DNA of 11,519 nucleotides, from the NCBI GenBank assembly GCA_005888335.1, contig VAWY01000154.1, positions 1-11,519 on the forward strand, given 5' to 3'. The number at the start of each line of letters is the position of its first letter. Within the stretch, counting starts at the first letter, position 1. Below are positions 5,802 to 11,203 of the stretch, one piece after another. The notes beneath the pieces are model-generated. The model saw nothing but the letters and a program-made list of their open reading frames with translations. It searched no databases and was not told where the DNA came from. The DNA comes from Actinomycetota bacterium. Its GTDB lineage: Bacteria > Actinomycetota > Thermoleophilia > Solirubrobacterales > Solirubrobacteraceae. The translations under genes and the position numbers were made by a program.

Positions 5802-6119
5802 CTACGGGCCCGCCGGTGTTGCGCACTCGTCTCGGAGGCGGCGAATGCATTCCTCTGGCCCACCTTCATCTCCGCGCCAGTGCGGCGAGACCTTCCCTCC
5901 AGCAAGCAGCGTGTGATGGGCGCTGCTGGATTTGCCGTGAGCACGAAGCACATTCCCCACCGTCTGAGCACCCCGACGGTGTCCGTACACGAGGTCCGCC
6001 ACCTCGGCGTAGGTGGTCCACCTTCCCGGAGTGACAGCTTCGCTGGCCTCAATGATCCGTTCGACGGTCATGCTTGGCAACTTGCCCAGGTGCCGGCTCA
6101 GCATGCGCGCGGGTGACAC
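5802..6119 (-). CDS. alkyltransferase-like (ATL/MGMT-family) DNA-binding protein
   Basis: The product is about 105 residues. The core reads MTVERIIEASEAVTPGRWTT, YAEVADLVYGHRRGAQTVGN and VLRAHG, then KVSPHWRGDEGGPEECIRRL. This is the C-terminal DNA-binding fold of O6-alkylguanine-DNA alkyltransferases (P-x-G-x-x-T-T-Y-x-x-V-A, then G-x-x-L). Where MGMT has the acceptor motif P-C-H-R, this has SSAHHTLL, so the acceptor Cys is missing. That is the ATL condition: ATLs flip alkylated bases and recruit nucleotide-excision repair instead of repairing them. The only Cys residues are near the C-terminus. I chose GTG 6119 because AAGGA lies 4 nt before it; ATG 6104 and ATG 6071 are alternatives. The C-terminal DECATPAGP looks abrupt. 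It follows the MocR gene by 80 bp on the same strand and may be co-transcribed. Confidence 0.75.
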   Translation of the reverse strand: MSPARMLSRHLGKLPSMTVERIIEASEAVTPGRWTTYAEVADLVYGHRRGAQTVGNVLRAHGKSSSAHHTLLAGGKVSPHWRGDEGGPEECIRRLRDECATPAGP

Positions 6120-6199
6120 GGAGTCCTTCTGCGTCGCGCGAGAGGTGGCCGGATGCTCGGGCACATGTGCGGCGCGGTCACACGCTGCACCCGCCTTGG

Positions 6200-7612
6200 T
6201 CATCCGGCTCGGGCGGACCCACGAGACGACTGGGCGGCCGCGCCGACGATCGCCAGTCCCCGACGTGTGGCGGCGTCGTTGTGCGAGCCGTAGCCGAGCA
6301 CAAGGGCGGGGGGCGCGGCGGCCGGGTCGGCCCAGTGCCACGCTGCGCCCTCGATGATCACGCCGTCGCGGCGGGCGGCGTCGACGAGCGCGCGCTCGTC
6401 GCACGTGGGCACCAGCTCGGCGTAGAGGTGGAGGCCGGCGGCGATACCGCGCGGGCGGGCATCGGGCAGCGAGGCCGCCAGCGCCTCGAGCGCCGCGTCG
6501 CGTCGGCGCCGGTAGACGGGTCGCACGCGGCGCAGGTGGGAGGCGAAGCCGCCGTCGTCGATGAAGCGGGCGAGCGCGAGCTGCTCGAGCAGCGGGCTGC
6601 CCATGTCGTCGAGCACCTTCTCGCGCAGGACGTCGCCGATCAGCCAGGCGGGAGCGGCGAGCCAGGCGAGGCGCAGCGCCGGGGTGAGCGTCTTGCTCAC
6701 GCCGCCCCCGTAGGCGACGCGGTCGGGCGCTAGTCCCTGCAGGGCGCCGATGGGCTCTCGGTCGTAGCGAAACTCGGCGTCGTAGTCGTCCTCGATCACC
6801 AGCGCGCTCGTGCGCTGCGCCCACGCCGCGAGCGCGGCGCGCCGCTCGGCGGAGAGCACGGCGCCGAGGGGGTAGGCGTGTGCGGGCGCGACGAGCACCG
6901 CGGCGACGTCGTGCTCGGTCAGCCGCGCGACGTCCAGACCGTCGTCGTCGAGCGCCACGGGGACGGGGCGCAGGCCGGTGGCCGCGATCGCCTCGCGATG
7001 CAGCCCGAAGCACGGATCCTCGACGGCCACGGCGCGCGCGCCCCGGGCGCGCAGTGCGCGGCAGACCAGCACGAGCGCCTGCGTGAAGCCGGTGGTCACG
7101 ACGATCTGCTCGGGAGCGGTGACGACACCTCGCACGCGACCCAGGTAGCGCGCGAGCGCCTCGCGCAGCGCACCCGCGCCCTGGGCGCCCGGGTAGCCGA
7201 GCTCCGCGTCGGGCAGGGCGTCGAGCGCAGCGCGGTAGTGCCGCCGCCAGGCGCGACGCGGGAACAGCGCGGGGTCGGGCAGCCCGCCGACGAACCGGAC
7301 GCTGGGCCGGCCGCCCCGCTCGCGGCGGGGTGCGATGTCGTCGCGCCGGCCGACGACGCGCACGCGGGTGCCCGATCCCTGGCGCGCCTCGAGGTACCCG
7401 TCGGCGATCAGCTGGCCATAGGCCTCGACGATCACGCCGCGCGCCACTCCCAGATCCCGGGCCAGCGCGCGCGATGGCGGGAGCCGCGCGCCCGCCGGCA
7501 GACGGCCGTCCTGGATCGCTCGACGCAGCTCGCTCGCGAGTTGGCGGCGGAGACCGCGCGGCTGTGAGCGGTCGAGCGCGACGAGAAGGTCTGGATTGGC
7601 CTGCGTATCCAC
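6200..7612 (-). CDS. MocR/PdxR-type transcriptional regulator (GntR winged helix fused to aminotransferase fold)
   Basis: The product has 470 residues from the GTG at 7612. A GntR winged helix at ~20-85 (LRRQLASELRRAIQDGRLPA, LPPSRALARDLGVARG, EAYGQLIADGYLEARQGSGT) is joined to a fold-type-I aminotransferase domain from ~105. PLP-site landmarks are visible: IEDDYDAEFRYD (~273-284) and YGGGVSKTLTPALRLAW (~301-317), in which Lys307 is the expected Schiff-base lysine. Length and architecture are typical of MocR regulators, which sense PLP or aminated ligands; PdxR members activate vitamin B6 synthesis, others control GABA, taurine or other genes. No Shine-Dalgarno or clear -10 is seen at this GTG. 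It is divergent from the two-gene unit at 7664 across 51 bp, a usual arrangement for a MocR and its target. No pdxST genes are in the window. Confidence 0.9.
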   Translation of the reverse strand: MDTQANPDLLVALDRSQPRGLRRQLASELRRAIQDGRLPAGARLPPSRALARDLGVARGVIVEAYGQLIADGYLEARQGSGTRVRVVGRRDDIAPRRERGGRPSVRFVGGLPDPALFPRRAWRRHYRAALDALPDAELGYPGAQGAGALREALARYLGRVRGVVTAPEQIVVTTGFTQALVLVCRALRARGARAVAVEDPCFGLHREAIAATGLRPVPVALDDDGLDVARLTEHDVAAVLVAPAHAYPLGAVLSAERRAALAAWAQRTSALVIEDDYDAEFRYDREPIGALQGLAPDRVAYGGGVSKTLTPALRLAWLAAPAWLIGDVLREKVLDDMGSPLLEQLALARFIDDGGFASHLRRVRPVYRRRRDAALEALAASLPDARPRGIAAGLHLYAELVPTCDERALVDAARRDGVIIEGAAWHWADPAAAPPALVLGYGSHNDAATRRGLAIVGAAAQSSRGSARAG

Positions 7613-7626
7613 CGGCAGAGTGGATC

Positions 7627-7656
7627 TTGACGAAGGGCCAATATCGGCGCGACGCT
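7627..7656 (+). promoter_or_regulatory. putative promoter of the divergent two-gene unit
   Basis: A -35-like TTGACG (7627-7632) and GACGCT (7651-7656, matching the NANNNT core) are 18 bp apart. The -10-like box ends exactly 7 nt before the GTG at 7664, the same spacing as the other leaderless-type promoters here. It lies entirely within the 51-bp gap shared with the MocR gene, so regulator binding there could affect both genes. Confidence 0.4.
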
Positions 7657-7663
7657 TCCACGC

Positions 7664-8074
7664 GTGGGAGTTCCGCTCGTCGACGTGCCGATGTGCACGC
7701 GCTGCGCACCCGGTCCCGACGCCGGGACCAGTGGCCCGGTCGTGGTCAGCGTGACCGACTTCGCGATGGCGCGCTGGCGCCACGTCCCCGGCGTCACGCT
7801 CACCGGACTGCGGCTGCGGATGGGCTGGTACGCGATGCCCGGGGCGGTGGGCCTCTGGCTCTGGTCGCTCCCCACGCGGCGGCGCAGCGGCTCGATCTCC
7901 GTGTGGACCGACGAGGACGACCTGCGCCGCTTCGTCGCGCTGCCCGAGCACGTCGCGGTCATGCGCCGCAACCGCGACCGCGGAGCCCTGCGAGCGACGA
8001 CGTGGCGGTCAGAGCGCTTCGCCGCCGGCGACGTCTTGTCATCGGCGATGCGCTGGGTTGCGGAGGGACGATGA
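7664..8074 (+). CDS. DUF3291/monooxygenase-like dimeric alpha/beta-barrel protein
   Basis: The product has 136 residues. The core runs VVVSVTDFAMARWRHVPGVT, LTGLRLRMGWYAMPGAVGLW and LWSLPTRRRSGSISVWTDED, then DLRRFVALPEHVAVMRRNRD and GALRATTWRSE. This strand-helix-strand pattern, with G-S-I-S-V-W followed by a helix ending in P-x-H-x-x-x-M, is that of antibiotic-biosynthesis-monooxygenase/DUF3291-like ferredoxin folds. The usual role is unknown; some members bind heme or oxidise small substrates. I chose GTG 7664 because a promoter-like element lies 7 nt upstream; ATG 7691 is an alternative, and no Shine-Dalgarno marks either. Its TGA overlaps the next gene's ATG, so the two are translationally coupled. 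Confidence 0.7.
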   Translation: MGVPLVDVPMCTRCAPGPDAGTSGPVVVSVTDFAMARWRHVPGVTLTGLRLRMGWYAMPGAVGLWLWSLPTRRRSGSISVWTDEDDLRRFVALPEHVAVMRRNRDRGALRATTWRSERFAAGDVLSSAMRWVAEGR

Positions 8075-8427
8075 AGCTCGTGACCGCCTACGCGCTCGGC
8101 CGAGCCGGCTTCGGCGCGGCGCTGCTCGCCGCCCCGCGCGCCGGCGGCCAGATGCTGTCCGGCGACGGCGGCGCCACGCCCGACGCGCAGGCGTTCCTGC
8201 GCGGGATGGGAGGGCGCGAGGTCGGCCTCGGCCTCGGGCTGCTCGCCGCCACGCGGGCCGGCGCCTCCGCCCGGCCCTGGCTGGTCGCCGGCGTGATGTC
8301 CGACACCGGGGACCTGTTGGGGATCGCGGGTGCCTGGCGCGACCTGCCGCCCGACAAGCGCCGTGCCGGCTCCGCCCTTGCCGCCGCCACGGCGGTGGTC
8401 GGCCTCGGTCTGTTGCGCGTGGCCTGA
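8071..8427 (+). CDS. small hydrophobic protein (DUF4267-like)
   Basis: The product has 118 residues from the ATG at 8071. The Shine-Dalgarno GGAGGG lies 4 nt upstream and the start overlaps the previous stop as ATGA. The protein is Ala/Gly/Leu-rich with about four hydrophobic helices: residues ~5-22, 47-64, 68-82 and 100-117. GRAGFGAALLAAPR is followed by QAFLRGMGGREVGLGLGLLA. It resembles small DUF4267-type integral membrane proteins that often sit beside metabolic or regulatory genes. Function is unknown. Coupling to the upstream gene and position opposite the MocR regulator suggest one MocR-controlled transcript. Confidence 0.75.
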   Translation: MKLVTAYALGRAGFGAALLAAPRAGGQMLSGDGGATPDAQAFLRGMGGREVGLGLGLLAATRAGASARPWLVAGVMSDTGDLLGIAGAWRDLPPDKRRAGSALAAATAVVGLGLLRVA

Positions 8428-8721
8428 ACCGAAGCGCGCTCGTCCCGCGGTCCGGCCGCTCGGAGCGCAGCGCCGCTTTGCGCGAAAGGGGGTCGCGACG
8501 TTTGCGCGATGACCGCAGGTGCGCCGGAGTCCAGCGGGTGCGCCGAGCAGCTCCGCCGAGCGCTTCATGACGCGGTTTGATGCGTCGCGGGTTGGATCAC
8601 GAACCGACGAGGGGGCGACTCGGCGTGGCGGGGACGCAAGCGCCGTTCCAGCCGCGCCGCGCTGGAATGGTGGCGCCGGTTAGCGCGAAGAGCGACGGCT
8701 CACGCCGCGTCGTGCGGTGGC
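8428..8721. other. intergenic region between convergent genes
   Basis: No credible gene is seen on either strand over about 290 bp. It contains two plus-strand copies of the octamer TTGCGCGA, 24 bp apart (8478-8485 and 8502-8509), and the hairpin at 8641-8672. Confidence 0.6.
8641..8672 (-). terminator. 12-bp hairpin downstream of the alcohol dehydrogenase
   Basis: CGCCGTTCCAGC pairs with GCTGGAATGGTG (two G-T wobbles on the plus strand) around an 8-nt GC loop. It lies 50 bp past the dehydrogenase stop, between convergent genes, as expected of a bidirectional terminator. No T-tract follows on either strand, which is common for high-GC actinobacteria but lowers confidence. Confidence 0.4.
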
Positions 8722-9735
8722 TCAGCGTGGGACGCGAAGCACGACCGGCTTGCGGGGGGCCTCGGCGAGCGCGGCTGGGGCGTCGTCCCATGCGATCTGG
8801 TCGCTGAAGACCGGGGCGGGATCGACGGTGCCGTCGGCGACGAGGCTCAGCACGGTGGGAATGTCGGCCAGCACGTCGGGACGGCCCGTGCTGAGCGTCA
8901 CGCCGTGCATGTACATGACGTCGAGCGGCAGGGGCGTCGGGTCGCCGAAGAAGATGCCCACGCTGTGGCATCGCGCGCCTGGTGCTGCATGCCGCAGCCC
9001 TTCGGCGAGCGCGGCTCGGTCCGCCGACGCATCGACCACGATCTCGTACTCCTCGCCGTGTGGCGTGGTCTCATGGGGTGTCGCGCCGAGTGCTTGGGCC
9101 TGGGTTCGGCGCTTCGCACTTCGGTCGACGTAGTCAACCGCCCCGGCACCTACGGCGGCCGCGAACATGGCGACGTAGAGCCCGATCGACGGCGTGCCGC
9201 CCATGATCAGGACCTTGGCCCGCGGCGCGTCGCGCAGCGGGGGTCCTACGGCGCGCCAGGCGTCCGTCAGGTTGTCACTCGCGCTGGCGACCACGGCGGG
9301 GTCGAGCCCCTCGGGCAGGGGCACGAGCGCTTGCGAGGCCCACGGGACACGCACGAGCTCGTCGAACAGGCCACCCCAGTCTCCGCCCAGCGGCACGCCG
9401 TACATCGCATACCGAGGAACCCGCTCGCATTGCGACGTCAGGCCCCGCAGGCAACGAGCACAGCGACCGCAACAGATGTGCCATGGGACGACCACGTGCT
9501 GGCCCCGGCGCAGCGTCCCGGCATCATCACCGACGTCGACGACCTCGGCGACGCACTCATGGCCGATCGCGAACGGCCCGGCGAACGGCGTCGCGCCAGT
9601 GATGATCGCGCGATCGAGGTCGCAGGTCGTCGAAGCGATCGGGCGCACGACGGCGTCACCGGCGTCCTGCACGCGTGCCTCTGGCGCCTCGGCCCAGCGC
9701 AGCTCGCCGCGACGCACGAACTCGAGTCGCCGCAT
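8722..9735 (-). CDS. zinc-dependent medium-chain alcohol dehydrogenase
   Basis: The product has 337 residues from the ATG at 9735. It opens MRRLEFVRRGELRWAEAPEA, the usual MDR N-terminus. Catalytic-zinc ligands Cys38 (TTCDLDRAI) and His59-Glu60 (GHE, ~58-60) are present. A structural-zinc lobe follows at ~88-103 (CCGRCARCLRGLTSQC). The nucleotide-binding Rossmann turn has MGGTPSIGLYVA in place of a standard GxGxxG, ending in YVDRS, where the Asp implies NAD preference. The family oxidises or reduces alcohols and aldehydes; the threonine-dehydrogenase/formaldehyde-dehydrogenase-like branch is closest by eye, but the substrate is unknown. There is no Shine-Dalgarno; TAGCGT lies 8 nt before the ATG, just below a 12-bp palindrome. 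The gene appears complete and monocistronic. Confidence 0.88.
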   Translation of the reverse strand: MRRLEFVRRGELRWAEAPEARVQDAGDAVVRPIASTTCDLDRAIITGATPFAGPFAIGHECVAEVVDVGDDAGTLRRGQHVVVPWHICCGRCARCLRGLTSQCERVPRYAMYGVPLGGDWGGLFDELVRVPWASQALVPLPEGLDPAVVASASDNLTDAWRAVGPPLRDAPRAKVLIMGGTPSIGLYVAMFAAAVGAGAVDYVDRSAKRRTQAQALGATPHETTPHGEEYEIVVDASADRAALAEGLRHAAPGARCHSVGIFFGDPTPLPLDVMYMHGVTLSTGRPDVLADIPTVLSLVADGTVDPAPVFSDQIAWDDAPAALAEAPRKPVVLRVPR

Positions 9736-9743
9736 GCCACGGC

Positions 9744-9763
9744 ACGCTAGTCGCTCGCGAGCG
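9744..9763 (-). promoter_or_regulatory. -10 box TAGCGT plus 12-bp palindrome ahead of the alcohol dehydrogenase
   Basis: TAGCGT (9744-9749, minus strand) is 8 nt before the ATG at 9735. Three bp further upstream, CGCTCGCGAGCG (9752-9763) is a perfect palindrome inside what would be the -10/-35 spacer, a typical position for a repressor operator. No clear -35 is seen. Confidence 0.4.
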
Positions 9764-9807
9764 CTTCGACGAACACTCACGACACGCCGGCGGTCACGGG
9801 CTCGCCT

Positions 9808-9960
9808 TCAGTGCTCCATTGCGCGACGACCGGACGGGCGGCTGCTCAGCCGCAGTGGGCGCAGCGGCGAGCGCCGAGCCGGCGCTCGGCATCCGCAGGT
9901 GATGCCGAGTTTCGCGTGACCGAGCTGGCGCTGGATGACGTCGACAGCGTCGTCGTCGGT
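9808..9960 (-). pseudogene. C-terminal scrap of a tyrosine recombinase/integrase
   Basis: The minus strand reads DVIQRQLGHAKLGIT, the conserved block before the catalytic Tyr in tyrosine recombinases (I-Q-x-x-L-G-H-x-x-x-x-x-T-x-x-Y). It is particularly close to actinobacterial integrases with VIQRQLGHANLGIT. The Tyr expected three to four residues on is absent (the sequence continues CGCRAP), and the frame ends in TGA at 9808. Upstream there is no trace of the catalytic R and H-x-x-R boxes. Only about 20 residues remain recognisable. It lies between the alcohol dehydrogenase and the intact VOC gene; the N-terminal counterpart scrap is at 2200-2260. Confidence 0.6.
9873..9890. repeat. 7-bp GC-rich hairpin
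   Basis: GCCGAGC and GCTCGGC form a perfect stem around the tetraloop CGGC, inside the recombinase remnant. It could serve as a terminator for the VOC gene, which ends 150 bp away on the same strand, but no T-tract follows. Confidence 0.35.
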
Positions 9961-10039
9961 GGGCAGGGCGGGGGAACACGACCCAAACGATCGGTACGCG
10001 GCGTTGGGCGACCGTCAGAGCCTCCTGGGAGCCCTCGGC

Positions 10040-10405
10040 CTACTGGTACGGCGCGTACCGGCGGTGCAGCATGAGCTCGTTGCCGTCGGGATCGGCAAAG
10101 ATGGCCATGTGGCAGACGCCGGTGTCGAAGGTGTCGCCGGAGAACTGGACGCCCTTGGCCTCGAGCGCCGCGCGCATCTCGGCGACGTCGTCGCAGCGCA
10201 GCGGCCACGGGTTGCCCTTCTGGGCGACGAAGGGCATGCCCTGCTTCTCGGGCTCCCAGATCCCGAAGCACGTGTCGCCGGCCCACTGCTCCCACTCGGC
10301 GTGCTCGTCGGGGCGCAGCCCCAGGACGCCGCGGTAGAAGGCGCGGGAGCGCTCGGGGTCCTGGGTCGGGACGCCGAGGAAGTCGAGTCGTTCGATGACA
10401 GCCAT
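10040..10405 (-). CDS. VOC/glyoxalase-family protein
   Basis: The product has 121 residues. It begins MAVIERLDFLGVPTQDPERS, then RAFYRGVLGL, the first beta-alpha-beta-beta unit with the F-Y-x-x-x-L-G-L signature. The second unit ends CHMAIFADPDGNELMLHRRY, with the D-P-x-GN-x-L-x-L-H end. Length is standard for a single-domain VOC protein (glyoxalase I, dioxygenase, bleomycin/fosfomycin-resistance fold), which normally dimerises and often binds a divalent metal. Substrate is unknown. The ATG at 10405 lacks a Shine-Dalgarno. A 21-bp dyad 20 bp upstream may control it. It is intact, unlike the VOC remnant at 4244-4533, and the two are not close copies. Confidence 0.85.
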   Translation of the reverse strand: MAVIERLDFLGVPTQDPERSRAFYRGVLGLRPDEHAEWEQWAGDTCFGIWEPEKQGMPFVAQKGNPWPLRCDDVAEMRAALEAKGVQFSGDTFDTGVCHMAIFADPDGNELMLHRRYAPYQ

Positions 10406-10425
10406 CGGAGGAGGCTTCCACGGAT

Positions 10426-10446
10426 CGAGGTCGAGATGCGACCTCG
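10426..10446 (-). promoter_or_regulatory. 8-5-8 inverted repeat upstream of the VOC gene (candidate operator)
   Basis: CGAGGTCG, a 5-nt spacer and CGACCTCG form a perfect dyad. Its near edge is 20 bp before the VOC start codon, overlapping where the promoter should be. The spacing suits a dimeric repressor such as TetR or MarR, but no such gene is adjacent. Confidence 0.4.
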
Positions 10447-10737
10447 TTCACACCTTCTTCGCCCCCAAGCCAGGAAGCGATCACCTCCGACATCCCCGAT
10501 GCCGTCATCGCCGAGTGTGTCCGCAGCCCCCTATCGGCCGCGCCTTGAAGGGATCCCTCCGAGACAAGCTCGCGTCGGGCCTGCCTTGTCACCTTGCTCG
10601 GCCCTACTGCTGTCAATGCAACGGGGCGCTCGCGGAAATGCGCCTTGCGCGCCGCTGCCGGCGCCGGAGACCTCGGAGATGCTCCCGGCTAGCGGAGGGT
10701 GCCCACAAGCATCTGGCTAGCGGCGCGTCGGCTCGTC
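10447..10737. other. intergenic stretch, no gene seen
   Basis: About 290 bp without a credible ORF on either strand. The only pattern noted is GGCTAGCGG, present twice 28 bp apart (10687-10695 and 10715-10723), just before the first copy of the repeated leader. Confidence 0.5.
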
Positions 10738-10803
10738 CGCTTGCAATGCCATCCCTGAGAGCGCGAGGATCTTCTGGTCGATCGACGAGAGGAGACCTTC
10801 GTG
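10738..10803 (+). promoter_or_regulatory. repeated leader element, copy 1 (promoter-like plus Shine-Dalgarno)
   Basis: This 66-bp element runs from CGCTTGCAATGCC to the GTG start at 10801. It holds TTGCAA (10741-10746, -35-like), GAGGAT 18 bp later (10765-10770, NANNNT-like), the palindromic TCGATCGA (10778-10785) and the Shine-Dalgarno GAGAGGAGA. Copy 2 at 11139-11203 matches at all but about nine positions, including one single-base indel. Confidence 0.75.
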
Positions 10804-11082
10804 TTCGTCCGCGTGGTGCGGTTCACCGATGTGACGGCGGAGCGGGTGGAGTCGCTTGTCGCCAGGATCGACGAGACCGGCCCTCCGCCCGGGGTGCCCA
10901 TCAAGAAGCTCCAACTGGTCTTCGACGAGGGGCAGGGCACAGCCGTCGTCCTTCAGTACTTCGACAACGAGGAGAGCCTGCGGGCCGGGGTCGAGACCTT
11001 CGCCGCGATGGATCCGTCAGAGACACCCGGCAGCCGCGTCTCGGTCGACACGGGCGAGCTCAAGGTCGAGCGCGAGCTCTGA
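10801..11082 (+). CDS. small dimeric alpha/beta-barrel (ABM-like) protein
   Basis: The product has 93 residues from a GTG with a strong GAGGAG Shine-Dalgarno ~7 nt upstream. It reads MFVRVVRFTDVTAERVESLV, then KKLQLVFDEGQGTAVVLQYF and DNEESLRAGVETFAAM, ending VSVDTGELKVEREL. The beta-alpha-beta-beta-alpha-beta order, with R-x-x-R-F-x-D near the N-terminus and a helix of E-x-L-R-x-G, fits antibiotic-biosynthesis-monooxygenase-like ferredoxin folds, which usually dimerise. It has no His/Cys-rich site and no obvious catalytic residue. Its function is unknown. It shares its leader with the cupin gene 118 bp downstream, suggesting common control rather than one simple operon. Confidence 0.75.
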   Translation: MFVRVVRFTDVTAERVESLVARIDETGPPPGVPIKKLQLVFDEGQGTAVVLQYFDNEESLRAGVETFAAMDPSETPGSRVSVDTGELKVEREL

Positions 11083-11138
11083 ACCGCGGTCGTGGCTTGA
11101 GAAGGAGCGAGTGCCGCTGCTCGCTGGGCGTGCAGCGA

Positions 11139-11203
11139 CGCTTGCAATGCCAACCCCGAGGGCGCGAGGATCTTTCGGCGATCGACGAGAGGAGACGGCC
11201 GTG
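11139..11203 (+). promoter_or_regulatory. repeated leader element, copy 2
   Basis: This 65-bp copy of the element at 10738-10803 ends at the GTG of the cupin gene. TTGCAA, GAGGAT at 18-bp spacing and CGATCGACGAGAGGAGAC are unchanged; one base is missing in the middle. The last few bases before the start differ (CTTC versus GGCC). A 6-bp AGCGAG/CTCGCT hairpin at 11106-11125 lies just upstream. Confidence 0.75.

Noticed and set aside
5802..7709. 635-codon minus-strand frame suggesting a large fusion protein
   Set aside because: Only its last ~105 codons (the ATL protein) look real. The rest is a shadow of the MocR gene in another frame.
2200..9960. One integrase gene interrupted by a 7.6-kb insertion
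   Set aside because: On the minus strand the C-terminal piece comes before the N-terminal piece, so simple insertion cannot explain the order.
9846..10616. 256-codon minus-strand frame spanning the VOC gene
   Set aside because: It is a shadow of the VOC protein, which is coded in another frame of the same strand.
10738..11203. Pair of small antisense genes encoding K-I-L-A-x-S-G-x-A-L-Q-A peptides
   Set aside because: A one-base indel between the copies breaks the shared frame, and the conserved block ends in a Shine-Dalgarno and GTG on the plus strand, so a plus-strand leader is the better reading.
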